This document shows, one piece after another, positions 1-10,630 of a DNA stretch of 20,459 nucleotides (positions are counted from its first letter, which is position 1; the number at the start of each line of letters is the position of its first letter). The notes under the pieces are model-generated. The model saw nothing but the letters and a program-made list of their open reading frames with translations, was not told the DNA's origin and ran no database searches. This stretch comes from Cladosporium sp. IMV 00045 (Eukaryota; Ascomycota; Dothideomycetes; Cladosporiales; Cladosporiaceae), in assembly GCA_001931905.2 (NCBI GenBank), contig MSJI02000475.1:1-20459 (forward strand), given 5' to 3'. The position numbers were made by a program, and so were the translations under genes.

Positions 1-165
1 TTTGTTTCTGTTATTCGATGAACGTGGAGTGGAAACAGGGAGAAGAATGGGAAGAAAGACAAGGACAAACACGAGGAAAGGGAACCACGGAGTCTGAATA
101 ACGAGAACAAAACCAGGAGCAAGAAACGCCTCCAGAATCAAATCCGCTAACACCATCCCTCCCAG

Positions 166-519
166 CACATCAAACCCATAACCACATCCATCCAATCCAG
201 CAACCTCAGCCTAACCCCCCAACCGGACCCAACAGGTGCCAACCCCCTCCTGCTAGTCATCAACATCCCACCTCCAACGGCAGAATCGCGCAAAGCCGCC
301 GTGACAGACGCCACCAAAGCGGGCGAGCGAGCCAGCACGACGATCAAAGACGCGCGAGGCAAGCAGCAGAAAAAACTCCGCGCCATGCAGCTCAGCAAAG
401 CCGCGTTGCCGGATCAGCTGAAGAAAGCGGGCGGGTTGATGGAGAAGGTTGTCGAAAAGGGAGGGGCGGAGGTGAAGAAGGTTGTTGATGCTGCGAAGAA
501 GGTGTTGGAGAGTGGGTAG
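166..519 (+). CDS. RRF1: Mitochondrial ribosome recycling factor, 3' exon (5' part outside window)
   Basis: This is the C-terminal 117 residues of a ribosome recycling factor, which with EF-G splits post-termination mitochondrial ribosomes. Read from 166, the frame contains the family signature block around IPPPTAESRK (residues about 25-45 of the exon), followed by the long Lys/Glu-rich helical hairpin typical of RRF domain I, ending in KKVLESG and TAG at 517-519. The coding frame is open back only to a TAA at 148-150, and that TAA overlaps a good branch site (GCTAAC, 145-150) followed by a CCCAG acceptor at 161-165. I therefore start the exon at 166. No convincing donor lies in 1-145, so the intron and the 5' exon(s), with the mitochondrial targeting peptide, are at least partly off the left edge. 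The only in-window alternative start is a GTG at 301, which would delete half the visible conserved sequence. The gene is tail-to-tail with DIP2. Confidence 0.8.
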   Translation, partial: HIKPITTSIQSSNLSLTPQPDPTGANPLLLVINIPPPTAESRKAAVTDATKAGERASTTIKDARGKQQKKLRAMQLSKAALPDQLKKAGGLMEKVVEKGGAEVKKVVDAAKKVLESG

Positions 520-737
520 GTGGTTTCATGTCTTTGTGGAGGGGTTTGAATGTAGGATATAGATCAAAATATTAGGAAAAGCGATTAGACGTTTTCTCGT
601 CGTTTGAGGATTGGACTTGTAAGAACGGATGAAGAAAGAAGTCTCATTTTTTACATGTATAGCCTTGCAAGGCTGAGAAAAGCTACCTATAAATATCCCT
701 TCCTTCCAACCAATAAATACCAACACATCATCACCAT
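520..737. other. Convergent 3' intergenic region between RRF1 and DIP2
   Basis: 218 bp lie between the two facing stop codons. The stretch is AT-richer than the flanking genes and must hold the 3' UTRs and poly(A) sites of both transcripts, so the mRNAs probably overlap or abut. No convincing ORF, hairpin or RNA gene is seen. Confidence 0.6.
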
Positions 738-3690
738 CTAAGCCACATGCCCAAATGCCCTCTTCTTCTTCCCCTTACTTACATCCTCCTCCTCCAACGC
801 CGCCTCATCAACATACTCGCTCTTCTCATTCTCCCTCGCCTCGACGCCCATAATCCCCAGCCCCGCCAAATTGAACCCCAGCACCTTCCGCTGCTCGCCC
901 TGCCACTCCTCGTACGCGGCCAGAATCTCCGCCAGCGGCGCCCTCAGCGCCCCGCTCGACACCACCTGGTGCATGTGCGCTTGCAGCAGGAAGTACGTCA
1001 CCCGCCACGCGAGCTCGGGGTGCAGGCGCTGGCGGAAGAAGAGGGCGAGGAAGGCGAAGAGGTCGGGCAGGATGGAGAAGGGGAGGACGAGGAGGGCGTC
1101 GTTTAGCGCCGGCGCGGGGATGCGCTGCAGCGTTTTCAGCAGGTGCTGCTCCGCTGTGATGTTGCCGAGGGCCAGGAAGATCGGGTTGCGCTGCGGCACG
1201 GCCATGTTGGGGTTGCGCGCTTTGTCGCGCTCGTACGCTTGCATGAGCGAGTGGTCTTCCGTGCACACTTCGAGGGCTTCCATGAGTTTCTCGCCGTGCG
1301 TCAGCGTTGCGATGGTTTGCTTCGAGGCCGCGGCGACTTCGGCGTCTTGGTCTTCTTCGTCGCGCGCGTCGCGGTCCAGGTTCTGCGCCAGTGTGGCTTC
1401 GTGCATTTCTTCCAGCTCGCGCTCGCGCTCTTCTTCCAGGAAGATGAGGTCGTCGCCCACGTCGTGCACGCGGATGGACTTGTCGTGCGAGGCGGTGATG
1501 ACGGTCTCGCCTGTTCTTGACAGGGTCATGGCCCAGATTTCTCCGTGGTGGCCGTCGAATTTCTGGATTTGCTCGAATTTGTCGCCGTCCCAGGACTTGA
1601 GCACTCCGTCTTTGGAAGCGGAGAAGAGTGTGTGTTTTTCTTCTTGCTCGACTGGGTGTGGGATGAAGGCGACTTGCATTACGCTGTCTTGGTGCGCAAA
1701 GAATGCCTTGTGGCAATCACCGAAGTCCAGACCCCAGATGCGGACATTCTTGTCGGCACTACATGTGGCGATGAGTTTGCTGTCTGCGGATATCGAGATG
1801 TTCAAGACCGGGAGTTTGTGACCGTAGAGGGTGAGGAAGAGTTTGAGGGAGTCGTTGAAGTAGACCTTGACGGTGTTGTCAAGTGTGCTAAGGGCGATGA
1901 GCTTGCCGTCGGGTGAGAAGCAAAGCGAGAGGACATCGTCTGCCACCTTGAGCTCGCGGGTCTGGTTGAGCTTGAGTCGTTGTGTTGTTCGGCGTGTACC
2001 AGGGATGTTCTCGTCGATAACGTCAAAACGCCAGAACTTGGCACTCTTGTCAGCGCTGCCTGTTACCACACTGCGGCCATCAGGGTTGACAGCAAGAGTC
2101 CAGATGGCACCATCGTGGGCTTTGATGGTCTCAATGAGAGTGCTGGTGCTAATGTCGTACAGCTCAAGTTCGCCAGTCTTGGTTCCAACAAGGACGATCC
2201 GATCACCGGGAAGGAAAGCAGAGCAGAGAGCCTGGCCACACTCGAGAGTTCGTAAGCAAGTCTGGGTCTTGAGGTTCCAGACCTTGAGCTGGCCACTTGA
2301 TGCTGAGGCCAGCATGCGATCGTCTGATGAGAGAGAGAGGGTGCGGATGTCTGTTCTGTGGCCTGGAAGTTCTACCGCCAGTGAGCGATTATATTCTGGG
2401 GCTTCTCGACCTGATACCAGCTTCTGGTGTGACACGACATTGTAGAGTTCCAGCTGGTTGTTTGTTGTCGCGGTGAGTAGCTGCAAGTTCTTGTTCGAGC
2501 GGCTGCCAGCAGTAGACCAGTCCACCGAGCGAACCTTGCCAGTCGTGCGTACAATCACATACGACACGAAAACGTCGCCCACTTCAGGAGTACCCACGGC
2601 ATCTTCTGCCTCAGGCGCAAGGGTCTCACCATTGGCGGCAGCCTTCTCCCTTCGTCTTCTCTTCTTGCGCTGCATGTGCCTGTGTACTTCCTCGCTCGAG
2701 CGAATGCGCCAAAGCTCGACCGCTTTCTCAGATCCGTGTACCGCGATATAATCCATTCTTGGGTGAAATGTGATTCCAGTGGTGCGGTCTTTGCCTTGAC
2801 GATGCAAGATGCCCTGGCTTTTGAGAATATCCTGCTTCTTGCTCTGTGCTGCGATGCTCGATCCAAACTGTGCCAACCCAACCAAATCCAGACTCCAGAC
2901 CTTCAGCTCGCCATCGTTGCCTGCTGTGATACAGCCATCACCGTCCGGGTTCATGCCAAGGGCCCAGCATTCTCCATTTGTCTGCGCGACGTGTGTCTCG
3001 ATGCAGTGCGGGCTCTGCAGGTCCCACAGCTTGACCAACGCATCCTTGGAGGTGGAGAGCAGATATTTCTCTTCAAATTCTTCGCTTTCGTTTGCGCCAG
3101 CTTCGGCATCCTCGTCCAATTGCTGAGCCACTGGTGTGCGCACGAATGCCAATCCGGTGATTTGGTCCTTGTGTCCGCGAAGTCTGTACTCGGCCGCCTC
3201 GGAGAGCAAGTTCCAAACAATGATATCCGTGTCCTTCGATCCACTGGCCAGACGAGCTCCTTCGCGATCGAACTGGAGGTGCATTACCGCCGAGCGATGT
3301 CCGTTGAAGCTGACCACGATCTGTCCAGAGAGAGCATCCCAGATCCTAATCGCGCCGTCCGCGTAACCAACAGCGAGAAGGTCGGGCTGAACGTCGCATT
3401 GCGAGATGCAGGTGACGGCGCTGCGGTTGTCCTTGTCGTTCCATCTTGCAAGCTGCTCGCCCTTTTTGATATCCCAGCAGATGACTTCCTCGTTTGCGCC
3501 GACATATGCTTTTCCTGCGCCGGTCGAGCGCGCGCTGGCAGTCTTTGAGGAAGACTCTGGCGACCAGACGCAATTTGAAGTCGCTGTGCAGACCGTGCCG
3601 AAGCTGACGGTCGGCTCGTACTTTCTAGTGTTGTTAGTAAAAGTCGCAAAGTCATTGTTTCAGCTCGACACACCTGTATGAGCGCACCAT
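738..3690 (-). CDS. DIP2: U3 snoRNP / SSU processome WD40 protein Dip2 (Utp12, WDR3)
   Basis: Dip2/Utp12 is a component of the UTP-B subcomplex of the small-subunit processome, acting in the nucleolus in 18S rRNA maturation. Two exons: 3674-3690 (ATG plus 14 nt) and 738-3624, separated by a 49-bp intron (3625-3673) with a GTGTGT donor, a perfect TACTAAC branch site and a CTAG acceptor. The product is 967 aa, close to the roughly 940 aa of the yeast and human proteins. The N-terminus (MVRSYRKYEP, then YVGANEEVICWD) is the family's conserved start. Residues about 15-680 hold tandem WD40 repeats (many GH...WD/WN units) forming two propellers. A basic run KKRRRR at about 327-332 could be a nuclear localisation signal. 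An acidic helical segment (about 690-740) precedes the C-terminal Utp12 domain (about 815-915), and a KGKKKR tail follows. A GTG-started reading from 3317 would drop the first WD repeats and is wrong. Confidence 0.95.
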
Positions 3691-4047
3691 GTTGGCAGCA
3701 AAGAAAACAGAAAGCTACCGGAGGTATGTTCAAAGACCTCTCTCTACGGCGCCATCAAGAGACGAAGGGAACTTTTTGGTGGAACTAACCCCCGCAATTC
3801 GGCACGGATCTAACCGGTGATTAGCCTCTCTCTCCGCCGCTGTCCCACTTGCCAGCTCCAGGCGACGGTAGCAACTGAATGGAGGTACGTAACGGCAGGC
3901 AAAGAGACGCTGCAGTGGTCTTAGCAAAGCATTGAGATATTACACAAGAAACACCCTTCTTCATTATTGCATACACCACCCCACGAACGACCTCCCTCGA
4001 TCAATCACTTCCTTCTAAAGCGGCCTGTTGCCGCCTACATCGCCAGC
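3691..4047. promoter_or_regulatory. Bidirectional promoter region between DIP2 and ARPC2
   Basis: 357 bp separate the two divergent start codons, so both promoters and 5' UTRs must lie here. The right part (about 3950-4020) is C/A/T-rich with few G, as expected of an ARPC2 leader. No clear TATA box and no clear PAC or RRPE element (motifs associated with yeast ribosome-biogenesis genes) is visible. No ORF is supported. Confidence 0.6.
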
Positions 4048-5144
4048 ATGTTGCTCCTCGACTACCAGAACGTCCTCATTGAGTCCCTCCTCAAGGACCG
4101 CTTTGCGCCGGAGTAGGCCTCGCACACATATCCTGCATATACAATACCCTTCTCGACTAACCCAACTGCCTTCCTCCAGCGCCACTCCAACCGCAATCGA
4201 CCAGATCGTCTCCGACTTCGACAACGTCACCTTCCACATCAGCACGCCCGAGTCCAAGACCCGCATCCTCATCTCGACCAACATAAAATGCTACCGCGAG
4301 CTGGTCCAGTACGGCGCCGAGGAGATCCTGCAGCGCGAGTATGGCCCTTACATCGTCGCGCCCGAGCAAGGCTACGACTTCAGCGTGCAGGTCGACCTGG
4401 AGAACCTGCCCGAGAGCCAAGAGGAGAAGGACGATCTCGTGCGCCGTATCAGTCTGCTGAAGCGTAACGCCATGGCTGCGCCTTTCGAGCAGGCTTTCGA
4501 AGAGTACGCCGCTCTGCACGAGGAGGCCAGCAAGTACACTTCTGAGTCCGCGCCGCAGGGTGTGCGTGAGGGCGGCGGCGTCCGCGCCATCCACTACCGC
4601 GATGAGGAGGCCATTTACATCAAGGCCTCGCATGACCGTGTCACGGTCATTTTCAGCACGGTTTTCAGAGAAGAGACGGACCGCGTCTACGGCAAGGTCT
4701 TCTTGCAGGAATTCGTCGACGCCAGACGGAGAGCCATCCAGAACGCCCCGCAGGTGCTTTTCCGCAACGACCGCCCTCTAGAGCTCGAAGGCCAGCCCGA
4801 TCTGAAACCCGGCAAGGGCGACATCGGCTACGTTACATTCGGTAAGACATCAGAACCACCAATTCCTCCAAAATCCTCATGTTTCAGAATGCTGACAAGA
4901 TTTCCCAGTCCTCTTCCCCCGCCACCTCACCCCTGCGCGCCGCGAGGAGGTCATCTCGCACATCCAGACCTTCCGCGACTACTTCCACTACCACATCAAG
5001 GCCAGCAAGGCGTACATCCACAGCCGCATGCGCCGGCGCACCGCCGACTTCCTGCAAGTCCTGCGCCGCGCCAGGCCCGAGGCCGAGGAGGGCGCCAAGG
5101 AGAGGAAGACGGCGAGCGGGAGGACGTTTAAGGTTGGTGGTTGA
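4048..5144 (+). CDS. ARPC2: Arp2/3 complex subunit 2 (ARPC2, p34-Arc / Arc35)
   Basis: ARPC2 is one of the two scaffold subunits (with ARPC4) of the Arp2/3 complex; it contacts the mother filament when branched actin is nucleated, in fungi mainly at endocytic patches. Three exons: 4048-4112, 4180-4841 and 4909-5144, encoding 320 aa (metazoan ARPC2 is about 300). Intron 1 (4113-4179) has a weaker GTAGGC donor, a GACTAAC branch and a CTCCAG acceptor; intron 2 (4842-4908) has GTAAGA, GCTGAC and CCCAG. The in-frame TAG just after the first donor and the joins [10 protein letters not shown] and YVTF-VLFPRH confirm the splices. Family hallmarks are [10 protein letters not shown], the GAEEIL and DLENLP blocks, [16 protein letters not shown] and GKVFLQEF segments, [39 protein letters not shown] and the C-terminal [13 protein letters not shown]. 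It lacks any signal or membrane segment, as expected for a cytosolic protein. Confidence 0.95.
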
Positions 5145-6473
5145 AGATCTTGAGGAAGGGGGGAAAGGTGCGTGATTTATTAGGTGAAGGGGTGGGTTTA
5201 GATTTATTAGCGAGCTTTTTTGAGAACCGAAAAATGAAAGCACATCTCAAGTCCAATAATGTGTCTCGATTGGAGGTGTAGAGATCTCGGCTTCACATGC
5301 CTTCGGATGCAGAGAGCGTAATCGTCTATCGGAGGGTGAAAGTAGCAATAGGGGAGAAAAATAAAGAGTCCCTCGCAACAATTAGGCAGCTGTGGTGACG
5401 TCTGTCTGATCCCTATTGAAAAAGATAAGCCAGCAGCTACTTCTTCATAGTCATCATTTTGGACAGGCTATACTCGCTTTGTATCATTATGAGTAGGGTC
5501 AGATCCAAAAGCCAGATCCCGGAGCTGTGGTGGACCACGGCACGGCGTATGCACCGCTCTTGATAGCAAGGCTGAAAGCTGAGGACGACAGGAGTAGAAG
5601 CAGTGACCAAATCTTGGGTAGGGGAAGTAGAGCAAGAGTATCTATCTAGGGTACCATAGTTGGATATATAGGTGAGTAGAGAGACTGGATAAGGGACGGA
5701 GTCAGGCATACCATCAAACGAACCTTCTAATCACAACAGACCTAGAACGGTGCGACGAGGGCGTTCAGTCAGAAAACCGAAGATGAAGAAGCTTAGTTGA
5801 GAAGATAAATTTTTTGTTTTTCCAAAAGGGTTTCATATATTACTCCCTCCCATCCCCCCAACCAAACATCAACCCTCTATATCCCCTCCCCCTAACCTCA
5901 AACACAAACACAAAAACAAAAACAAAGCGAAGCAAGAGACAAACAAGGAAAGCGAGAAAAAGGAAAAGCGTCAAGAGATTTCAAGATTTGGAACAAAGTA
6001 TTACAATAGAGCAAAAAGAGGCTAAAGTAAAACAGCTAGCAAATCTAAGAAAGGCAGAAAGTAGAAAGAAAAAGAAAAGAAAGGGCGCCAGAAACGCCTC
6101 GCCGAATTTGTAGTGGTAGTTCCCAAAAAGAAAGAAAGCAAGGAAAAAGGAGAAAGAGCTGTGGCGGGCCCGTTTTTGGACCACAGCCCAGTCTGACTTG
6201 ACTTTGCACAAACGGAAGGAAAGAGAAGGGGCGGTTGGATCTAGTTAGTTAAACGGAAAAGGAAAGGAGGCAGGGAGCAGTATAGACAGTAAGAAAAAGA
6301 AAGGCAAAAACAGCAGCCGTGATACTTTTTGGAGCACCGGGCGTAGCAGCGCAAGAGGGGTAATAGACAGTATAAATGAAAGATCAAAAAAGTACTCGAG
6401 GGTCGGTAAAGGTCGTAATAAACAAAGTCTGTTCCGGCATTAAGGCGAGCTCGCTCGCTTACTCGCTTGTCGC
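5145..6473. other. 1.3-kb convergent intergenic region between ARPC2 and RAX2
   Basis: This gap between facing stop codons is long for such a gene-dense window. It must contain the ARPC2 3' UTR on the left and the RAX2 3' UTR on the right. The central part is unremarkable; about 5890-6160 is strikingly A/G-rich. Open frames here (for example 5814-6113 +) start at non-ATG codons, have low-complexity Lys/Arg/Glu composition and match nothing I recognise. No tRNA box pair was seen on either strand. Confidence 0.5.
5890..6160 (+). repeat. Purine-rich (A/G) low-complexity tract
   Basis: Roughly 270 bp consist mostly of A and G on the plus strand, opening with repeated CAAA units (about 5899-5925) and continuing with many GAAAG/AAGAAA words. 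On the RAX2 sense strand it is a polypyrimidine tract downstream of the stop codon, probably inside the 3' UTR or just past it. It has no clean repeat unit, so it is not a simple microsatellite. Confidence 0.6.
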
Positions 6474-9400
6474 TCATAATCTAGGAGGCGAACCTTTCTT
6501 CTCTTCAAGACCGCCCAGCAGCTCATTAGGCGGGATGCGGCTGAGGTTGCCCTCGCCGCGGTCCTTGCTCATGGGGACGTAACCTTCGCGTCTGCGTCTG
6601 AAACGCTCGAGCAGGATGCCGGCGACGACGAGGATGAAGATGAGGGCGAGTGCGATGGCGAGACCGATCAGGACGACGAGGCCGAGAGCCAGGTGGCTGC
6701 CCCCTCCGCGCATGAGGTTTTGCGGGTTGGAGACGAACATTTGCGCCATGGTGCCGGCGGAGCCGTCGGCTTTGGTGGTGAGGATGAAGGGGACGATGTC
6801 GGTGCCGTTGAAGAGGGCGACGCTGGCGTTGCCGGCGGAGGCGGTGTTGATGTTGCCGCTGAGCATGAGAACTTGGTCGGAGGGCATCAGGTCGGTGCTG
6901 TCGTGGTCTTCGGTTACTGAGAGGACTTGAAGACCGCGCACGCTGGTGCCTTCGCCAAGGTCGGAGACTGGTGACCAGGTGCCGTCTGAGTACTTCGAGA
7001 GAAAGCCTGTGCCTGCGCCGGAGTCGCTGCCAGCAGCCCACCAAGAGCTGTAGGAGCTGTCTGCCGTACCGAGGGCCATGATAGGGCCGGGTAGGTCAGA
7101 GGCGCCTTCGAAGGTTGAGAACTCTGCGTCCTTTGCCTTGTAGGTTGCCATGGTGGTAGTGTTACCGCCAACGGTCAGGTTGCCAGCAATGACAAGCTCA
7201 TTGTCTGAGATCCAGATCATTTGGTTGACTGTTCCTTGGAGGTCGGAGCCGCCTGCAGGGGTATTCCACTGGCGAGCTTCAGTGTCGTAAACGCACATGG
7301 TCTGGCAAGTAAGACCGCCAGCCCTGGCGAAGTTACCTCCCACGTAGACGCTGGAAGAGTCAGGCTGGGTAGCGACAGCGTTCACGACGACGGCATCACC
7401 AGCAAGTGCAGGAGGCTGAGACGAGGCATAGTCACCAGTGGTCAGGTCAATCACGACAAGTCCATTGACATCAGTGTCATCAATGGATCCGGTAATGGCA
7501 CCACCGGCAAAAAGCAGCGTGTCAACGGTGTCCATAGCGACAAAGATTGAGCTTGAGTCCAAGCCGTTGATGCCAGTGATGGTCTGCTCGTCGGAGTTGG
7601 TGTTGTTGATGAAGACCAAGTTCTCAATTGTTGACCCATTAGAGGCTTCCGCGGCGAAGTTGCCACCAAGGATGGTGATGTTCATGTCGTTCTCGCCATA
7701 GAAGAGACCGCCGTATACACCAGTAGCATTGGAACCGGTCGAGGTGTCAAGCGCCCTCTTCTGCATGTTGGACGATGACGAAGCTGGCATGATCTGGAGG
7801 CCCATGCTCTGCAATGAGGGTTCACCAGAGTCTCTCAGCTCGCAAGCGCCGCTCAAGCCGCGTTGTTGCGATCTGAGAGATCCACCGTACAGGACACCCC
7901 AGTCCTCGATGTAAGTCTGGGTGGCCAGCGAGCCTTCGACTGAGATTTCTGCTTCTTGGATGTTGTTCAGCCAGTTGCCTTGGCTGGGAACCCAAATGGC
8001 AAAACCTGGAACATTGAAGCTTTCGTTCTCGCCGAAGCCGTTGACGGAAGTGAAATAGCCAGTGATGGCAAGGCAGGTTTCGCTGGATTCGCTGGTAATG
8101 TTGAGATCCATTGGCACGATGCTGAACACAGCTCCATCAACACCGGCACCAAGTGCTGACCAAGTGTCTTCAGAGGCGTCAAACACAGCAATGCTGTTGA
8201 GGCCTTCGACAGTTTCGCGCTCGGTGTTGCTGAAATTGCCGCCCATGTACAAAATTGAACCGTTTTGGTAAATGGTCTGCACCTCGGAGTTCAAGCCGCC
8301 GTCGGGCAAGGATGTCGCGTTTTCGTTGACTCTCATAACGTTCGAAATGTCACTGCCACCGAAGTCACCAGCAACAATGATGTCGTCGCCAACAGACGCA
8401 ACTGCATGCACCTTGGCGCGGTCTTGAAGTTTGCTTCCGGCAGCGTTAATGCTGGACCTCGTGAAGTCAGTGCTGACTTCGGTCTGGTCAGGGTCATATT
8501 CGAAGAGTCCATTAAGCCCACTGGTAGAGTTGATGAGCTCGAAGCGAACTCTCTGAGCGACGACCGTCAGAGGAGTCGACTGGTTGGCGACCGGGGCAAG
8601 CGTGACCGAAGGACGGAAACCATCGCCTTCGGCATCAACATATCCGTAGTAGATCTGATCAAACTTGTCGTAGTTGTTGGTCTGGAAGAAAGTAGTGCTG
8701 ATTGGCTCGTCTTCGGAGGTCATGGATCCTGTGAGGTTGACTTGGCCACGGGTAGGGCATGAGCCATCTTGCAAGCATCCTGGGGTGTATACCGTGACAG
8801 AGTAGTTGCCTGATTGACGCAAGTTTGGTGTGAAGGTGACAGAAGTCTGGTTGCCAACGTCTGAGGGGTCCACGAGGAAGGCGCTCAAGTAATCAGAGTG
8901 GGTGTCGCCGTTGTTGGCGACTCTGTCCCACGTGCCATTGCTTGGGCTGACAGATGAGCTGGAAACCTGCTCAACGCCGTTGCAGCGCGGTTCATTGAAG
9001 TCGTTGACAGCGAAAGAGAAGATCTCGTCTTGGTAGAGCTCGATGCCAGCCAGACCGCCACCGCTGCCATAACATTCCACGATGTTGATACGGAAAGAGT
9101 TCATACCAACTGGTGGCTCGAAATGGTAGTCTTGTCCGGTGCCGTTGTGGGCGAGTGGGCAGAAGCGTGAGCACGATCTGTTGTTGCCGTCGACGTCGTA
9201 GTACTGCATCTCGAGGATACCGCCACTATTCAGGTTCTCGAAGTAGAAAGTCTGTGTCCCCCGACCTTCCTCTTCAGTATTGTAGAGTCGTAGCTTTGTG
9301 GGATTGAATCCAAAGCCGTAATCACCTTGCCAGTAGCCAGGAGTGTTGTCCTCGAGAAGCCAAGCGTTGCCGCTGCCATCGTCGCTTCCGGAGCCGCAGA

Positions 9401-10166
9401 CAATGTTCGATGGGTTGCTGAAGTCGCTCCTTGAAGTACTTCCTTCAGTTGAGAGATTTCCAGAAGAGAGATTGATAACCTGCACATCGGGCTCAGTCGG
9501 AGAGGTGGTATTACCAAGTCCACTGAATGAGCCGCCGAATACAATGTTTCCAGCCGCGTTTTTGGAGATTGAAGATACCGGTCCATTAAATCCAGCAAAA
9601 GGCAGATTTGTCCACTCGGTCGTCCAGGCCATGGCGTTTGTCGAGTTTCCACCCATGAATGATCCTCCAACATAGACACGGCCTGCATCATTGTCACAGT
9701 ACAATGCTTTGACCTGCCCACTAAGACCGGACAAAGCTGTGACTTCCTGCGAATTCGGATCCCATAGCGCAATGCCTTGCGCTTGCGTTCCTCCTAAGCT
9801 TGTGAAATTTCCTCCTACCACGACTCCCTGCAATTCTCCGTCTCTGATGAAAGGGCACATTGTTTGAATGTACGCGTCGGTCATGTCCAGTGTTTGATAG
9901 GCGCCGTTGGGGTAGCGCGTGAGCAGCCCTTGACTGCCATTAGAGGTGTGGCCATTTTCGCTTTGGCCCACGTATTCGTATATTGATATGCTGTCGTAGT
10001 CGCCGGCCAATGCCACCCGTCCTAATTGCGAGAGGTCGAGGTTCGGTGGTGGGACCTCGGTGTATGGCGCTGCGGTCGCCGGGCGCGCGAGCAGCAGTTG
10101 AGAAGTGAAGATGAACGCGGCCAGCTCTGGGCCGAGGGCCAGGAGCTGCGAAAGGACGCTGCGCAT
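6474..10166 (-). CDS. RAX2: Rax2-like cortical polarity landmark protein
   Basis: Rax2 is a large type I membrane glycoprotein of the plasma membrane that, with Rax1, marks cortical sites for polarised growth (bud-site selection in yeast, hyphal tip and septal polarity in filamentous species). A single uninterrupted 1230-codon frame starts at ATG 10164-10166; about 1200 aa is usual for the family. Residues 1 to about 33 form an N-terminal signal peptide (hydrophobic core ending in ATAAPYTEV). The ectodomain contains recurrent kelch/propeller-like units with the words GGNF, GGSF, AGDF, MGGNF and AGNL, many N-x-S/T sequons, and a central Rax2 block around VGMNSFRINIVECYG. One transmembrane helix (about 1157-1186, LALGLVVLIGLAIALALIF) is followed by ERFRRRR, a stop-transfer signal, and a 44-residue cytosolic tail with GYVPMSKDRG. 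No intron is needed. It is convergent with ARPC2, and a 1.4-kb non-coding region lies upstream. Confidence 0.93.
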   Translation of the reverse strand: MRSVLSQLLALGPELAAFIFTSQLLLARPATAAPYTEVPPPNLDLSQLGRVALAGDYDSISIYEYVGQSENGHTSNGSQGLLTRYPNGAYQTLDMTDAYIQTMCPFIRDGELQGVVVGGNFTSLGGTQAQGIALWDPNSQEVTALSGLSGQVKALYCDNDAGRVYVGGSFMGGNSTNAMAWTTEWTNLPFAGFNGPVSSISKNAAGNIVFGGSFSGLGNTTSPTEPDVQVINLSSGNLSTEGSTSRSDFSNPSNIVCGSGSDDGSGNAWLLEDNTPGYWQGDYGFGFNPTKLRLYNTEEEGRGTQTFYFENLNSGGILEMQYYDVDGNNRSCSRFCPLAHNGTGQDYHFEPPVGMNSFRINIVECYGSGGGLAGIELYQDEIFSFAVNDFNEPRCNGVEQVSSSSVSPSNGTWDRVANNGDTHSDYLSAFLVDPSDVGNQTSVTFTPNLRQSGNYSVTVYTPGCLQDGSCPTRGQVNLTGSMTSEDEPISTTFFQTNNYDKFDQIYYGYVDAEGDGFRPSVTLAPVANQSTPLTVVAQRVRFELINSTSGLNGLFEYDPDQTEVSTDFTRSSINAAGSKLQDRAKVHAVASVGDDIIVAGDFGGSDISNVMRVNENATSLPDGGLNSEVQTIYQNGSILYMGGNFSNTERETVEGLNSIAVFDASEDTWSALGAGVDGAVFSIVPMDLNITSESSETCLAITGYFTSVNGFGENESFNVPGFAIWVPSQGNWLNNIQEAEISVEGSLATQTYIEDWGVLYGGSLRSQQRGLSGACELRDSGEPSLQSMGLQIMPASSSSNMQKRALDTSTGSNATGVYGGLFYGENDMNITILGGNFAAEASNGSTIENLVFINNTNSDEQTITGINGLDSSSIFVAMDTVDTLLFAGGAITGSIDDTDVNGLVVIDLTTGDYASSQPPALAGDAVVVNAVATQPDSSSVYVGGNFARAGGLTCQTMCVYDTEARQWNTPAGGSDLQGTVNQMIWISDNELVIAGNLTVGGNTTTMATYKAKDAEFSTFEGASDLPGPIMALGTADSSYSSWWAAGSDSGAGTGFLSKYSDGTWSPVSDLGEGTSVRGLQVLSVTEDHDSTDLMPSDQVLMLSGNINTASAGNASVALFNGTDIVPFILTTKADGSAGTMAQMFVSNPQNLMRGGGSHLALGLVVLIGLAIALALIFILVVAGILLERFRRRREGYVPMSKDRGEGNLSRIPPNELLGGLEEKKGSPPRL

Positions 10167-10630
10167 CTCATGCGACAGCTATCCTGAGCGGTCCGGAAAG
10201 CCAGGCGGGCGTGTATCAATGGTCCAAGGGGGACATGTGTCGGTATATCGTGTCGCTGTGAAGGAATGAATGAATGAAGGACCGAGTGCTGGGACTGCTC
10301 TGCTCGAGGTGCGCGGTGGCACAAACAGATGGTATGGTTGTGCTGCGCGAGAGTGTATGGTAGGTCTGGGCCTGGTTTGACGCAGCGGGCTGAGGTCTCG
10401 ATCACGGTGTTCTTTGGGCGCGGGTCGGATAGGGTCCGCTGGTAGAGGTGTTTCGTGGGGAGATGGCGTGCAAAAGAATGACTGTGGTGAGTGTATTAGG
10501 GTGGTGTAGTCGTGTTGGTTAGTCGTAGACGAGAATATCGACGGCGACGATGACAGCCTCTCGCAGTCTCTCTCACACGCTCTCGCTCTCTTCCTGAGGT
10601 GTGGAATGCTTTCGTCTCCTAGGGAGCCGT

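Noticed and set aside
826..1821. Long antisense and sense-shadow frames within DIP2
   Set aside because: They overlap the conserved Utp12 and WD40 coding sequence, start mostly at non-ATG codons and have Arg/Ala/Pro-biased composition typical of shadow frames in GC-rich genes.
5814..6113. 99-codon Lys/Arg-rich frame on the plus strand
   Set aside because: Starts at TTG and is explained by translation of the purine-rich tract.
6526..7044. 172-codon Arg/His/Pro-rich frame inside the RAX2 3' part
   Set aside because: A frame shadow of the transmembrane and tail region of RAX2; no independent evidence.
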